A DNA stretch of 64,000 nt from Okapia johnstoni (lineage: Eukaryota > Chordata > Mammalia > Artiodactyla > Giraffidae), in the NCBI GenBank assembly GCA_024291935.2, contig CM044312.1:48738001-48802000 (forward strand), read 5' to 3'. The position numbers were made by a program, and so were the translations under genes. The notes beneath the pieces were generated by a model. The model had not been told where the DNA came from. It did no database searches and saw only the letters and a program-made list of their open reading frames with translations. Numbering within the stretch: position 1 is the stretch's first letter; every line of letters starts with the position of its first letter. Below are positions 9,910 to 20,582 of the stretch, in pieces.

Positions 9910-10930
9910 TTGCAAAAATCAAACCAAAAAAAAAAAAGTATTAAAAAACACACAGCCATCCTGTCCCTGGGGATCCGAGGATCTGCACTGGCAGAAGGTG
10001 ACCTATATCCCTCGATAGCCTGTATCATGACCAGCACACCTCAGGCCCCAGATCTCCACATCGGCCTTGTTTATCCACTAAAGGAAGGCTTAGGGCTTCT
10101 GCTGTTCCCAGCTCAGGTGGGCACCACTTTGGAGTACTACGATTTGAGTTGTCTGAGTACTTAAATAACAAAAATGACAAATCAATTAACTGGTCAAAGC
10201 CTTCCTCCCAGAGAGCATCAGTGTCGTGGACTCTTGCATAACAAAGTATCAGTTCCTGGTGCAGCCAGGCATCCTGGCTTCTCTTTGAGTTTCAATTCCT
10301 AGTTATTATTCTGGGGGTGCTCAGCTTGGCACAGTGTTTACAACAGATGCACGTGGCAACTGGAGAACATTCTGCGATATTAAACAACTTACGTTACTTT
10401 AAGACAACTTTTATATAGGTCTGGATAGAACGTGAGTGAAATGTGACACATTTCTTAAGCTAGTGACTCAATGGACCTTGAACACTAGAGAATCACGAAT
10501 AGTTTTATTTTTTTTTAATAATTTTATTTAAATAATTTGACTCAAACTTTTAGCATTTCTGTATTTTAATCTAAATTCTGCCTTTGGGGAGGCTGCTAGT
10601 CAGAGGTTCCTGAGCCTCCTTGAAGCCCCAGCTGAGGCTGTCTTTCCCAGGGGGAGGAGGGGGACTCTAGGACTGGCCTGGAAACTAGGAACCAGGTGGG
10701 TTTTATCCCAAAGACAGCTGCTTCCCCTGGGGTGCCATTAGGACCAGCCCTTCAGGGAGCCAACCCAAACCCCGCTTCTCTTGTAGTGAAGACAGACACA
10801 CTTCCGAATCCACCCAGGGTTCTCCTGGAAAGCTGGCATGAATGGTTTTTAATTACCTGAGCGGAATCCAGGGCCAAGGCTTGGTTCTGCCTCCCCAGCA
10901 CCTGGGGGAGCTTCTCCCATATGTCAATGG
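9910..10930. other. single-copy DNA, no gene recognised
   Basis: About 1 kb without a recognisable repeat apart from a T/A-rich run at 10500-10530. Short frames have no domain. Confidence 0.5.
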
Positions 10931-10933
10931 AAA

Positions 10934-11022
10934 TAATGTATTCATTTGTGAGCTCATTCATTCATTGAACAAATACTGACTGCAGGCCTACTGTGTGCTA
11001 GACATGGCACAACTGTGAACAT
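10934..11022 (-). repeat. L2 LINE 3' end
   Basis: cattcattcattgaacaaat followed by ctactgtgtgctagacatgg is the reverse complement of the L2 terminus. Confidence 0.7.
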
Positions 11023-11099
11023 GCTCAGCTTTTTCCTGTGGTGCAATAGGAAGTGTGTTTGGGCTTTTTTCCCTTTGTATTGCAGTATAGTTGATGTAT

Positions 11100-11302
11100 G
11101 GGCATTCCTGGTGGCTCAGATGGTAAAGAATCTGCCTGTAATGTGGGAGATCTCGGGTTTAATTCCTGGGTTGAGAAGATCCCTTGGAGAAGGGAAACCA
11201 GTATTCTTGCCTGGAGAATTCCACTGACAGTGGAGCCTGGCAGGCTACAGTCCATGGGACCGCAAAAAGTTGGACACAACTGAGTGACTGATACACACAT
11301 AC
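11100..11302 (+). mobile_element. Bov-tA SINE nested in L1, with TSD
   Basis: Unit from ggcattcctggtggctcag to tggacacaactgagtgactg. atagttgat occurs at 11087-11095 and again at 11303-11311, the target duplication in the L1 3' UTR. About 20 bp are missing after gaagggaa relative to the family. Confidence 0.95.
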
Positions 11303-11501
11303 ATAGTTGATTTACAAAGTTGTGTTATAAATAACCTAAAAAAATGTTGTGTTTCAGGCATAGAGGGAAGTGATTCAGATACGTGTGTGTGTGCGTATGT
11401 ATTCTTTTACATTGTAGGTTATTATAAGATATTGAATATAGTTCTCTGTACTACACAGTAAGACCTTGTTGTTTATCTATTTTGTATAGTGTGTAGCTGT
11501 T

Positions 11502-11711
11502 GGGCATCCCTGGTGGCTCAGTGGTGAAGAATCTGCCTGCCAATGCAGGAGACTCCAGTTCGATCCTTGGGTTGGGAAATTTCTCTGGAGAAGGAAATGG
11601 CAACCCACTCCAGTATTTTTGCCTAGAAAACCCCATGGACAAAGGAGCCTAGCAGGCTACAGGCCATGGGGTCACAAAAGAGTCGGACACCACTTAGCGA
11701 CTAGACAACAG
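11502..11711 (+). mobile_element. Bov-tA SINE nested in L1, with TSD
   Basis: Unit from gggcatccctggtggctcag to gagtcggacaccacttagcg. agtgtgtagctg at 11488-11499 and agtgtgtatctg at 11717-11728 form a 12-bp target duplication with one difference. This is a second, independent insertion in the same L1. Confidence 0.95.
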
Positions 11712-12269
11712 TATCAAGTGTGTATCTGCTAATCCATAACTCCTAATTTATCTTTGCCACCGCCCCATTCCCCTTTGGTAACCATAAATTTGTTTTCTAT
11801 GTCTGTGAGTCTGTTTCTGGTTTATAAATAAGTTCATTTGGGTCATCTTTTAGATTCCACATGTAAGTGATGTCACATGATGTTTGTCTTTGTCTGACTT
11901 CATTTAGTATGATAATCTCTAGGCCCATCCATATTGCTATAAGTGGTATTATTTCATTCTTTTTTTCTCCATTCTTTTTGATGATTGAGTAATATTCCAC
12001 TGTATACATGTACCACATCTTCTTTATCCATTCATATGGATATCGATTCATATGGACATTTTCCATTATACGGACATTTAAGTTGTTTCCATGTCTTGGC
12101 TATTGTAAATAGTGCTATTATGAACATTGGGGTGCATGTATCCTTTTGAATTAGAGTTTTTCCCCAGATATATGCCCAAGAGTGAGATTGCTGGATAATA
12201 TGGTAACTCTATTTTTAATTTTAAAAGGAAGCTCTATATTATTTTCCATAGTGGCCACACCAATTTGAA

Positions 12270-12786
12270 ACATATTTGGGCTTTGTCTCTTGTCTTTGGC
12301 ATTGAACTTCCAAAATCCTAGGAATTTGGTGATAGGAGTGTCTAGAGGTCAAGCTCTTTAAAAACTCTTGAATTTGAAGATTCTATGCCCCTGCTGGGAG
12401 GATGACCCACCCCAACTCTATGGGGACAAAAGTTCCTGTGCTCGAGGCTCTTGCAGGCATTGCCCTATGTACCTCTTCATCTGGCTATTCATTTGTATCC
12501 TTGATAATAAACCAGTAATATAAAGAAAGTGTTTTCTGAGTTCTGTGAGTTTTTCCAGTAAATTATCGAGCCCAAGGAGGGGGTTGTGGGAACTCCTGAT
12601 TTATAGCTGGTTGGTCAAAAGTACAGGTGGCCTGGGACTTGCAACTGGCATCTAAAACAGGGGTAGTTTTGTGGGACTGAGCCCTTAACCTGTGGGGTCT
12701 GTGCTAACTCTGGGTAGTTATTGTCAGAACTGAACTGAATTGTAGGATACCCAGCCAATGTCCACAGAATATTAAAGCATTCCACA
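12270..12786 (+). mobile_element. probable old LTR-type repeat, family uncertain
   Basis: The string gataataaaccagtaatata (AATAAA near 12507), then gttttctgagttctgtgag, caaggagggggttgtgggaa, gactgagcccttaacctgtg and ccagccaatgtccacagaat is a dispersed mammalian repeat I recognise by its pattern, with a polyadenylation signal and a downstream U5-like part. I do not know its family name with certainty, and its left limit is unclear. Confidence 0.45.
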
Positions 12787-12799
12787 GTTCCCTCACCCC

Positions 12800-13030
12800 C
12801 ATGAGCTTACAAGGTAGCAGGGAAGGTTCACAATGAAACAAGCAATTACAATAAGGTGTTGAGTCTGACAAAAGGGATGGATGAGATGACCTGGGAGCCC
12901 ATAGCAGGAAGTCTTACCCTCATTGAGGAGGTGGAAAGGGGTTTCTGAGGAAGGGGCCTTCAAGGTGAGGACCTTGATACATAGGAGGAGATCAGGCAGA
13001 GAAGTTAGAGTAGGTCTGAATTCGAAAGAC
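12800..13030 (-). repeat. L2 LINE fragment
   Basis: gagcttacaaggtagcaggg, then a gaggaggtggaaagggg / gaggaaggggccttcaaggt block, follows the order of the reverse-complemented L2 3' region upstream of its terminal repeat. Confidence 0.5.
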
Positions 13031-13137
13031 ACCTGTGCCAGTAACATAAACCCTGGGAGAACCCTAAGCTCAGGATGTCCTAGAGCAACTTCACAAAGCC
13101 TCGTGGATGCCCTGTTGATGTTCAGAATGCTGCTGAG

Positions 13138-13245
13138 CCTCATTCATTTGTTCAGCAAATGATAGTCAGTACCTTCTATGTGCTAGGTGAGGAGCTGGCA
13201 ATACAAGGTGAAACCAGAGTTCTTACACTGAAGAAGCTGTAGTCT
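13138..13245 (-). repeat. L2 LINE 3' end
   Basis: cattcatttgttcagcaaat, ccttctatgtgctaggtg and gaagaagctgtagtct follow the reverse-complement L2 terminus. This is separate from the fragment at 12800-13030. Confidence 0.6.
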
Positions 13246-13249
13246 CGCC

Positions 13250-13968
13250 ATGAAGATGAGTGGAGAGGATGCACACTTTCTTCTGCCCAGCATCTTTTTG
13301 TGGGGAATCCAAATCATAGTCAGTGTGGATCTAAGAGTGCTAACTTCACCTCCCCTGGCTCCAGGGATGGGCATATGACCAGGCTTGGCTAATCAGAGTG
13401 CCATGGTGATTGGTTCATAAATGTACATGTGACTTGAGGTCAGCCATTTAAATCCTTCCCTAGAACATAGATGTATTTATTTGGCTGGGCCGGGTCTTAC
13501 TTGCTGCACCCAGGATCTTCAATCTATTTTGCAGCGTGTGGGATCTAGTTCCCTGACCAGGAATGGAACCCAGGGCTCCTGCATTGGGAACGCCGAGTCT
13601 CAGCCACTGGACCACCAGTGAAGTCCTTCCCTAGGACTTTTAATGGAACTAAGGACTCTTTCTGTACCTGAGATAGTAAGGTAAAAACAGCATTAGACTG
13701 GAGATGCTAGGAGCTGCCTTTGCCACCTCATGGAAAAATCTTGCCTGAAATTAGAGCCTACTTAGAGGAGAGAAGCACCAAAAAATGGTTAAGAGAGAGT
13801 CAGGGCAAGGGTATGATTGCATCGCAAGAGTCCCTGGCCCAGCAGCACACACCTCCTCCTAGATGGGTGGATGGATATCCAACTTTGTAGTTACATTAAC
13901 CAACAAACTCCCTTTTAAAAATTGACTGAAGTTGGGTGTGTGTTTTTTTTTTCACTTAAAATCAAGAA
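13250..13968 (+). mobile_element. old LTR-like repeat, split by CHR SINE
   Basis: The parts 13250-13463 (ggcttggctaatcagagtgc) and 13624-13968 (gagatgctaggagctgcctt, a splayed gttgggtgtgtg end) resemble a dispersed mammalian LTR-like repeat whose 3' end reads gttgggtttctgt. The family is uncertain. A CHR SINE divides it cleanly. Confidence 0.35.
13464..13623 (-). mobile_element. CHR-type tRNA-Glu SINE with 11-bp TSD
   Basis: Reverse-oriented cetartiodactyl SINE: ggctgggccgggtcttactt, gatctagttccctgaccagg, cctgcattgggaacgccgag, cactggaccaccagtgaag. tccttccctag is repeated perfectly at 13453-13463 and 13624-13634, giving exact boundaries. Confidence 0.92.
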
Positions 13969-14539
13969 TTCTGATTAATAGAACAAAGAGGCAGAAAATC
14001 CACTTGCCAAGAAGGTGACAAATGCCATTATAATAGAAGGAAGATGGGGAGGCAGCAGAACATGATGGGTGAGTGGCTGCTTCAGCAGATGCTCTTGGTG
14101 CCCTGCCCGTATCCGCTTGGCCCACCCTGGACGTCTCCTACAGCTTCTGGGGACTGTTTCCGTACTTGTTGTCAGCTTTCTGCTCAAGTGCCTACATTCC
14201 TCTTCCTGGAGGAGTGTGCTCAGCCCAGGCAGAGGACAGACCAGAGGGCTGAGGGGTTAGGTCCCTGAGGACCAACCGTCACCAGACGAGGGACTGCATT
14301 TATGGAATCAGCTTCCCAGCCCCCGCACTCCTGCGTGAGCAGTTCTGAGGTATGGTCTCCTCTGCCCTTCAGACGGTCTGCGGCAGGCCTGAGCCCCCTG
14401 TTGTCTGCAGTGGTGAACCCCTCAGGTACTGGCTTTCCTCCTTCCCTCTCTCACTTTTCCACCCCCTCACCTGGGCTTCGTGGAATCACCTCCCAGACAG
14501 ACCATTTGCACCCAAATCCTTATCCAAACCCAGGTAGGT
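13969..14539. other. single-copy DNA, no gene recognised
   Basis: Several overlapping short frames (61-87 codons) on both strands at 13975-14562 show no domain and no codon-level consistency. Confidence 0.45.
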
Positions 14540-14541
14540 GG

Positions 14542-14762
14542 GCTCTGAAACTATATCTGTAGGTTTGAATCCCAACTCTATCACTTCCTGTGTGTCTTTG
14601 AACAACTTATTTAATCTTGTACGTCAGTTTCCCCATCTGTAAAAAGAAAATAATTTCACCAATCTCATAAAAATGTTGGCAAGTTGAAATGAGATATTAT
14701 GTATAAAGTGCTTGGGAAAAACATAAATGCTCAGTAAACACATACTATTATTTTTACTGACT
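14542..14762 (+). repeat. MIR SINE
   Basis: Long forward MIR: gtttgaatcccaactctatc, gtcagtttccccatctgtaa, gttgaaatgagatattatg, aaatgctcagtaaacacata. Confidence 0.85.
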
Positions 14763-14789
14763 GTTACCTAAGCACCACCAGAGGGCCTG

Positions 14790-14885
14790 AGGTGTCTTCT
14801 GAGAAGAGATGGCACTTCAACTGAATAGCAAAGAGCCGCCAAGAGTGAGGGAGAAGAAGAAGTGCATCAAGCAGAGGGGACTAGA
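14790..14885 (-). repeat. possible L2 fragment
   Basis: cttctgagaagagatggcac, then aactgaatagcaaag, resembles the reverse L2 region before its terminal repeat. Weak match. Confidence 0.3.
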
Positions 14886-15043
14886 GACTCCACTTCAGAA
14901 GCCACGTCTCTGTCCAAACTAACAACTATAGAGGAGGACATCCTTTCCAAAGGATCTGAAAGAGAGGATCATGAAATAATCTGTTCAGATACCATTTTTT
15001 GTTCTGTTATCTACTGCAGAAGAATAAGTGTTCCCCATTCCCC

Positions 15044-15221
15044 CCCTTTTCAAAAAATGATTTATTTTGATTTGTTCGTGCTGGGTCTTCATTGCGGCAC
15101 ATGGGATATTTGATCTTCTCTGCAGCATTTGAAACTCCAGTTCCCTGGCCAGGGATTGCACCTGGGCCTCCTGCATCTGGAGCGCAGAGTCTTAGCCCCT
15201 GGACAACCAGGGAGGTCTCCA
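15044..15221 (-). mobile_element. CHR-type tRNA-Glu SINE
   Basis: Reverse CHR unit: tttattttgatttgttcgtg, ctgggtcttcattgcggcac, agttccctggccagggattg, ggacaaccagggaggtctcc. Possible short flanking duplication cattccc (15036 and 15222). A 154-codon minus-strand frame at 15089-15550 crosses into it and has no domain. Confidence 0.88.
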
Positions 15222-15577
15222 CATTCCCACTCTGAATGGCATAAAGCCCTTGAGCCCTGGGAAACATGTATTGTCCAAATGTGATTGTCTCTGTGTGTGA
15301 AATGTCCTTCCAAGAAAGGAAAGCAGCCTGCTGCTGTCTGAAGAGGGACGTGCTGCACTCTCTTTGAGTTCCGGGGTTCACAGCAGGACCTCAGAGGGCC
15401 ATGTGCCTGCTGCACCCAGAGGCTAGAGTCCTGATTCCAGGGTTCCAGTTTCACAAATGTCCCTGGGCCCCAGACTGGCACAGGAGTCTTTTCAGGCTCG
15501 GGCCAAGCACATAACAATGGAGAAGAGTAAGGAATGAAGACCAGAGCCATTTCCTAAATGTTTTGCTCTGCCTGCTG
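15222..15577. other. single-copy DNA, no gene recognised
   Basis: No repeat match. Minus-strand frames at 15007-15381 and 15089-15550 are in different registers, overlap a SINE and lack any domain. Confidence 0.4.
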
Positions 15578-16248
15578 ACTGGCATCCGGTCCCATCACTT
15601 CATGGCAAATAGATGAGGAAACAGTGGAAACAGTGGCTGAGTTTATTTTTCTGGGCTCCAAAATCACTGTATATGGTGATTGCAGCCATGAAATCAAAAG
15701 ACGCTTAAACTCCTTGGAAGCAAAGTTATGACCAGCCTAGGCAGCATATTGAAAAGCAGAGACATTACTTTGTCAATGAAAGTCTGTCTAGTCAAGGCTA
15801 TGGTTTTTCCAGTGGTCATGTATGGATGTGAGAGTTGGACTATAAAGAAAGCTGAGTACAGAAGAATTGATGCTTTTGAACTGTGGTGTTGGAGAAGACT
15901 CTTGAGAGCCCCTTGGACTGCAAGGAGATCCAACAAGTCCATCCTAAAGGAAATCAACCCTGAATATTCATTGGAAGGACTGATGCTGAAGCTGAAACTC
16001 CAATACTTTGGCCACCTGATGCTAAGAGCTGACTCACTGAAAAAGACCCTAATGCTGGGAAAGACTGAGGGCAGGAGGAGAAGGGGACGACAGAGGATGA
16101 GACGGTTGGATGGCATCACCGACTCAATGGACATGGGTTTGGGTAGACTCTGTGAGTTGGTGATGGACAGGGAGGCCTGGCATGCTGCAGTCCATGGGGT
16201 CGCAAAGAGTCAGACATGACTGAGCAACTGAACTGAACTGAACTGACT
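15578..16248 (+). mobile_element. BovB (RTE LINE) 3' end
   Basis: About 670 bp from gactggcatccggtcccatc to the family's terminal ACTGA repeats (aactgaactgaactgact). It contains the end of the reverse-transcriptase ORF. A two-base insertion at about 15706 (gcttaaactcctt where the family has gcttactcctt) shifts the frame, so coding resumes at 15728. One of the better preserved copies in the window. The 3' (ACTGA)n end is characteristic of BovB in place of poly(A). Confidence 0.95.
15728..16219 (+). pseudogene. BovB ORF2 C-terminal remnant
   Basis: A 163-residue open frame with the conserved BovB end: [61 protein letters not shown] and [17 protein letters not shown]. In the complete element this lies after the polymerase palm of the non-LTR reverse transcriptase. 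The palm and the endonuclease are absent through 5' truncation, and the upstream frame is shifted by a two-base insertion, so no active enzyme is encoded. Confidence 0.9.
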
Positions 16249-17194
16249 CTTGCCCGTGGCAGATCCTGTTCTCATGTCTATATTTTGTAATCTCACTCCA
16301 GCCGGCCTCTGTTTGCTCAGTTAGGGCTAAAGATGTGTACCTTGGGGACGTGGAGGTTCTGCTATTGCTTCTGCCTGATGTCTCAGGGGCATCACGGGCC
16401 TAGGACCAAGTTTTACGTTCTTTGCTTTTACCAGACATGAAGCAATGCAAATTTAAAGCCTCAGTACAAGTGGAGTTAAGGATAATCATTTAGAACATTT
16501 TCCCCGTGCAGAGCCAAGTCAAAGACAGGCAGCTTTCTCTGTCATTTCCACTTGCTGTGAATGGATTTTATCTGGCTAACTGGCTCATTCAGTGTGTAGC
16601 CCTGAAGGGGTTCTGCTTTCAGCAGGAGGTTTCAGTTCCAACTCTCCAACTCATGGACCCAAGGCTCTCTCTCCTGTTCTTGAAGGACATTCAAACTCAA
16701 ACACCTTGAATCTAGTATTAATTGGGATAGAATATAAGCACTTTTGACAGACTCCTTAAATAACAATACCTGAAATCAAAGAGTATCTGTTTCATGTGAC
16801 AGTTCATGCTGGGCTGGCAGCCTGGCTCTGTGATGTTGCTGGGAGTTCAAGGTCCTTCCATATTGTCTTCTCATCATTCCTAGGATGCTGACATTCTCCA
16901 GAGGGGTCTCAGCCAAGCTTATGTCCATGTGTCAAGCTAAAAATTAGGGAGGGATGGAGAGTATGGATGGATGTGGGGGATGTGACAACAAGATCAGTGT
17001 CTACCATAGTAGCGGAGGCTACTCCCACTCTGCCCCAGAACAAATGAAATCTGATGTAGAAAATCAAAGTCACGTGACCCTACTTCAGCACCTGTGGTAG
17101 ATGCTGATTAATGCCCATGACACTTCTAATCGTGAGGAAACCAAAAGGCAATGAGTGGTGTGGACAAACTAAATAGGTATAAAGGAGGAAGTGT

Positions 17195-17222
17195 CTGTGT
17201 ATGCATGCATGTGTGTGTGTGT
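17195..17222. repeat. TG microsatellite
   Basis: gtatgcatgcatgtgtgtgt, alternating purine-pyrimidine DNA. Confidence 0.85.
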
Positions 17223-17639
17223 TATTTCAAGTATTTTTATTCTGAGTGGCAGGTACCAAAAGTACTGACAGATGTGTCTAATTCTGGATAGTTCAGCACT
17301 TGGCACAGGCTCTCAATCTCTGATCTGATCCACTTTTACAGATTTAACAGATCCCGAAATTTACTTTAGGGCATATACTTCCTTCTTGCTCTCACTGGAA
17401 ATCGAGCCAAAGTTGGAAATGTGCATTTTCGGACTTCAGTGAGGAACTCCAGATGGAGTCCTACTGGAATGTGAATTGAGTCCATGGTCAGAGAAGATGG
17501 ATTAAATGGGAACAAAATAGGAAACACGTGTTTGATGTCTAACAGCAGTTGCCACGGGTCGTTCTGCTCTAGTAGTTATACCTGAATCATTTGTATAAAG
17601 GCCCGTGTTACCCGTTCTTCACATTTATTCAGGGGAGTA

Positions 17640-17820
17640 GGGATGTGTTTGTGTGTGCCTGTGTGTGTGTGAGGGGGTGTCTCTTTGGTAAATGTGTCTG
17701 TGGATACAAGATGTTATTATATATATATCTTTGTGTCTCTAGTGTATGTATTTGTGTTTATAGGTAGTGGTTATATGTGTACCTGTGTCTACATGTGTGT
17801 TGTGTATATGTGTGTCTATC
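17640..17820. repeat. degenerate TG-rich tract
   Basis: Interrupted TG runs (tgtgcctgtgtgtgtgtgag) with a (TA)n core near 17718 (attatatatatatcttt). It looks like an old microsatellite. Confidence 0.65.
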
Positions 17821-19737
17821 TCTGAGTTCCGTGAGGCTATACCCTTTTTCTGTCACTATTCAACATGATAAACAATCACTTGTCAGAACAGAAGTAATCA
17901 TGTTATTGAGGATTCAATCACTGTCTATTCTAGCATATTAAACACAAATCTTAGCCCACAAACAAGTGTGCATGGAATGAAGCTCTGTTTTGCTTCGGCA
18001 GAAATTAATTTCTATCATAAGCCTCTTTTGGGGGGCATGGGGAGACAGAAATTGAATTTCAGTAATTCAACTTTCCTCCTCTCCCACCGCCCCTTCCTTT
18101 GAGATTGTCTAAGTTCCCAAGGAGTTGGGTCACACCCATATATGAGTCACATCTAGTCTTCATGGGCATCTGTTTGTGTTGGCACTAACCAGCACCAGAG
18201 CTGGGGGATGGTGGGGAACAAGGAAGCCGGGACTGATTTCTGGGACTGGAGGTCTGGAAGCGGGTTGGGGTCTGACTATGCTGTATCATACAGATCTGCC
18301 TAAATCCTCTCTAGGGACCACCCCCAGCCCGGGGGGCCTCTCCACCCTTCAGATTGTTGAATGTGTTTGTCTGTTGTTTGGGTTCTTGATTTACCACCGA
18401 GTGGTCCCTTGTTCCATCCCCTCCCTGCTCGCTCTCTCTCTGTGAGTGTAGTGCCATTCTTGGGCACCTGAGAACCCAGTGGTTCTCACAGAGAACTCAA
18501 GAGTCTGTAGACATCTTCTCTGCCATCTTGCCCCTTCCACAAATTTACACACTTCAATTCCTCTCACCTTCTGGATTTTTCTGTCAGCCCTTCTCCTCCC
18601 TGAATGCAGAGCACAGTGCACCTCCGGGACACATCGGTGTCTGCCCACTCCTTCCTCTCCTTTCCCCAACTGGGAGAGTTCCCATTTGGGTGAGGAAGTA
18701 GGAAGAGGAATAAACTCTGCCCCCTCATTGGGTATTCTTCCAAATGTGTGTTTCATGCCCTGGGGTTTTCTTGCTGTTCCTGAGGCTTAGGCTTTTAAAA
18801 ATGAAAAGCTAAGAACTGACTTGTCAACATATTGCTCAGCTTTCTGCAATGTCTCTTCATCTGTGAGACAGACCGAGTGTTGGGCTGACTGATGGGGAAA
18901 GGACACAGGGTAGGAAAGCAGAAGGGTGAAGAAACACATCTTAAAACACATCAGTCTAGCACCTGACCACACCAGGAAGACCACAGGGCTACAACTGTGT
19001 AGGACACCATAGCTCTCTGCAGTCAGGACTGAAAAACCTGTTTCACACACCAGTGTCTGGTACATGCTTTGCCCTAGAAACCTTGGCAACCCCTGAGACT
19101 GTTTGAATTTTGTAGAGGAAATCTGTGCACATTTCTGTCTCCTTTGCTAGGTTTTAGACCTATTTCAGAGTAATAATAAATCCTGTGACTAGGCTCTCAA
19201 ATCCGATATTCATAGGATGTGTGCCAGCCTCTGACCTGGTGCTCAACCTAAGTGTTGGATGTTCTGCCAGGGCGACCACCCATCCCTGTGACAGGCCAAG
19301 ACTCTATCCCTGACTAACAGAATAGTGCCATGTCTCTAGGAATGAGGGCACACTCAACCCAGGCTAGGGGTTGGCAGTTCTACCCCATGGTTGCCAGCCT
19401 TTGCAAGACTATGCCTCAAGCTGCCCACTTTCTGGTCTTTCTGGTCTACCTGCCAAGCCTTACTTGTAGGGTGTGTGGCTAAATGTGACTCCTCTGGCAA
19501 ATGGCCAAGACCACCTTTCAGTATAAGAAGGGAAAGTGTGTTGGTAGCCAAGTCTGCATGTCTCTCCTGGCGGGACTTCTCACAGGTCCAAATCTCTGCC
19601 CCGTGTGCATGAAAACACTATCAGTGAACTTCAGGCTGAACTATTTTTCCTAGAGTGGGCTCTGTGTGAAAGGGATAGATACTATATGAAAATAGGTATC
19701 TGTGATCAAATATATTTAGCAGGTCAAATTCTCAGTC

Positions 19738-19995
19738 AGTTTTTTTTAATGTTTTATTTTGTACTGGGGTATAGCTGATTAACAATGTTGTGATAGTTTC
19801 AGGTCAACAGCAATGGAACTCAGCTATACATGTACATGTATCCATCCTCCCCTGAACCCCTCACCCTTCCAGGCTGTCACATAACATTGAGCAGAGTTCC
19901 ATGTGTTATACAGTAGGTCCTTGTTATACAGGACCTAAATACAGCAATGTGTACATGCCCATCCCAAACTCCCGAAGTATCTTCGATATAGAACT
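19738..19995 (-). mobile_element. artiodactyl L1 3' UTR fragment
   Basis: gtactggggtatagctgatt, cagctatacatgtacatgta, gttatacagtaggtccttgt and catcccaaactcccgaagta are the reverse-complemented L1 3' UTR. 5'-truncated at about 260 bp. Confidence 0.85.
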
Positions 19996-20480
19996 GTATG
20001 TTGTAATTCTCTGGATGAGGGTATAATATGTGACAATTCAGTCGGCCCTCAAACACTTTCGGATACAGATAGCTCCTGGGACAGTTGCTGGGTGGGACAC
20101 ACTTTGAGAAACGCCATGGCCGTGCACATGTCTCTTATTACAGTATGTTGTTCTGTGGCTCTGACCGTTGTGGTTTGGGGTTAGAAAAAAATATTATCTT
20201 GTAGAAGCTAAGTGACTAAGAAGCAGCAATTTGGAATCACTATCAAAGCAGCATCTCATCATTCCTGGAAATGTCCAGATACTAAGAAATCAATGGCTGG
20301 ATTGTTGCCACTGCTCATTTCAGAGTCTGGTTTGTCTGGCTTTGTTACTATTTGTCCAAGGTCCAAGTTGTTTCTTATACTTTCTTTCTTAAAACACAGG
20401 CACAGTCTTCAATAGCGCTAAAACATGGTAGGTGTCTTATGAAGCATCTCAGAGTGTTTTCAGGTGATAAATCAGTAGCC
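19996..20480. other. unassigned DNA
   Basis: At 20080-20110 cacactttgagaaacgcca faintly resembles a hAT/MER5 end. Nothing else is recognised. Confidence 0.35.
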
Positions 20481-20483
20481 TAT

Positions 20484-20582
20484 TTATTGTTAAATTAATT
20501 CATCCACCCCATGATTAGCATCAGCTATGTACTGGGCCCTTTGAAACATACAAAATCAAATAAGGCAAAGTTCCTCTTCTTT
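20484..20582 (-). repeat. L2 LINE 3' end
   Basis: ttaattcatccaccccatga, tcagctatgtactgggccct and a following caaataaggcaaagttcct resemble the reverse-complement L2 terminus. Diverged. Confidence 0.45.

Larger units (their letters stand above)
11066..12265 (-). mobile_element. artiodactyl L1 3' end with two nested SINEs
   Basis: The L1 3' UTR and ORF2 C-terminus run in reverse: tattgcagtatagttgatg, then (after a SINE) aagatattgaatatagttct, then (after a second SINE) tccataactcctaatttatc through gattgagtaatattccactg to ccatagtggccacaccaatt. The minus-strand frame at 11797-12066 contains MWYMYTVEYYSIIKKN and DITYMWNLKDDPNELIYK, the conserved L1 ORF2 C-terminal end. Total L1 length without the SINEs is about 0.8 kb. 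It is 5'-truncated and dead. Confidence 0.92.
16249..19737. other. 3.5-kb mainly single-copy stretch
   Basis: No SINE, BovB or LTR is recognised. Features are a TG microsatellite at about 17195-17222 and degenerate TG-rich DNA at 17640-17820. Opposed frames of 100-122 codons at 18391-18790 and 18787-19089 overlap on opposite strands and show no domain. Confidence 0.5.

Noticed and set aside
15089..15550. 154-codon minus-strand open frame
   Set aside because: It runs through a CHR SINE and into unique DNA, overlaps another frame in a different register, and has no domain.
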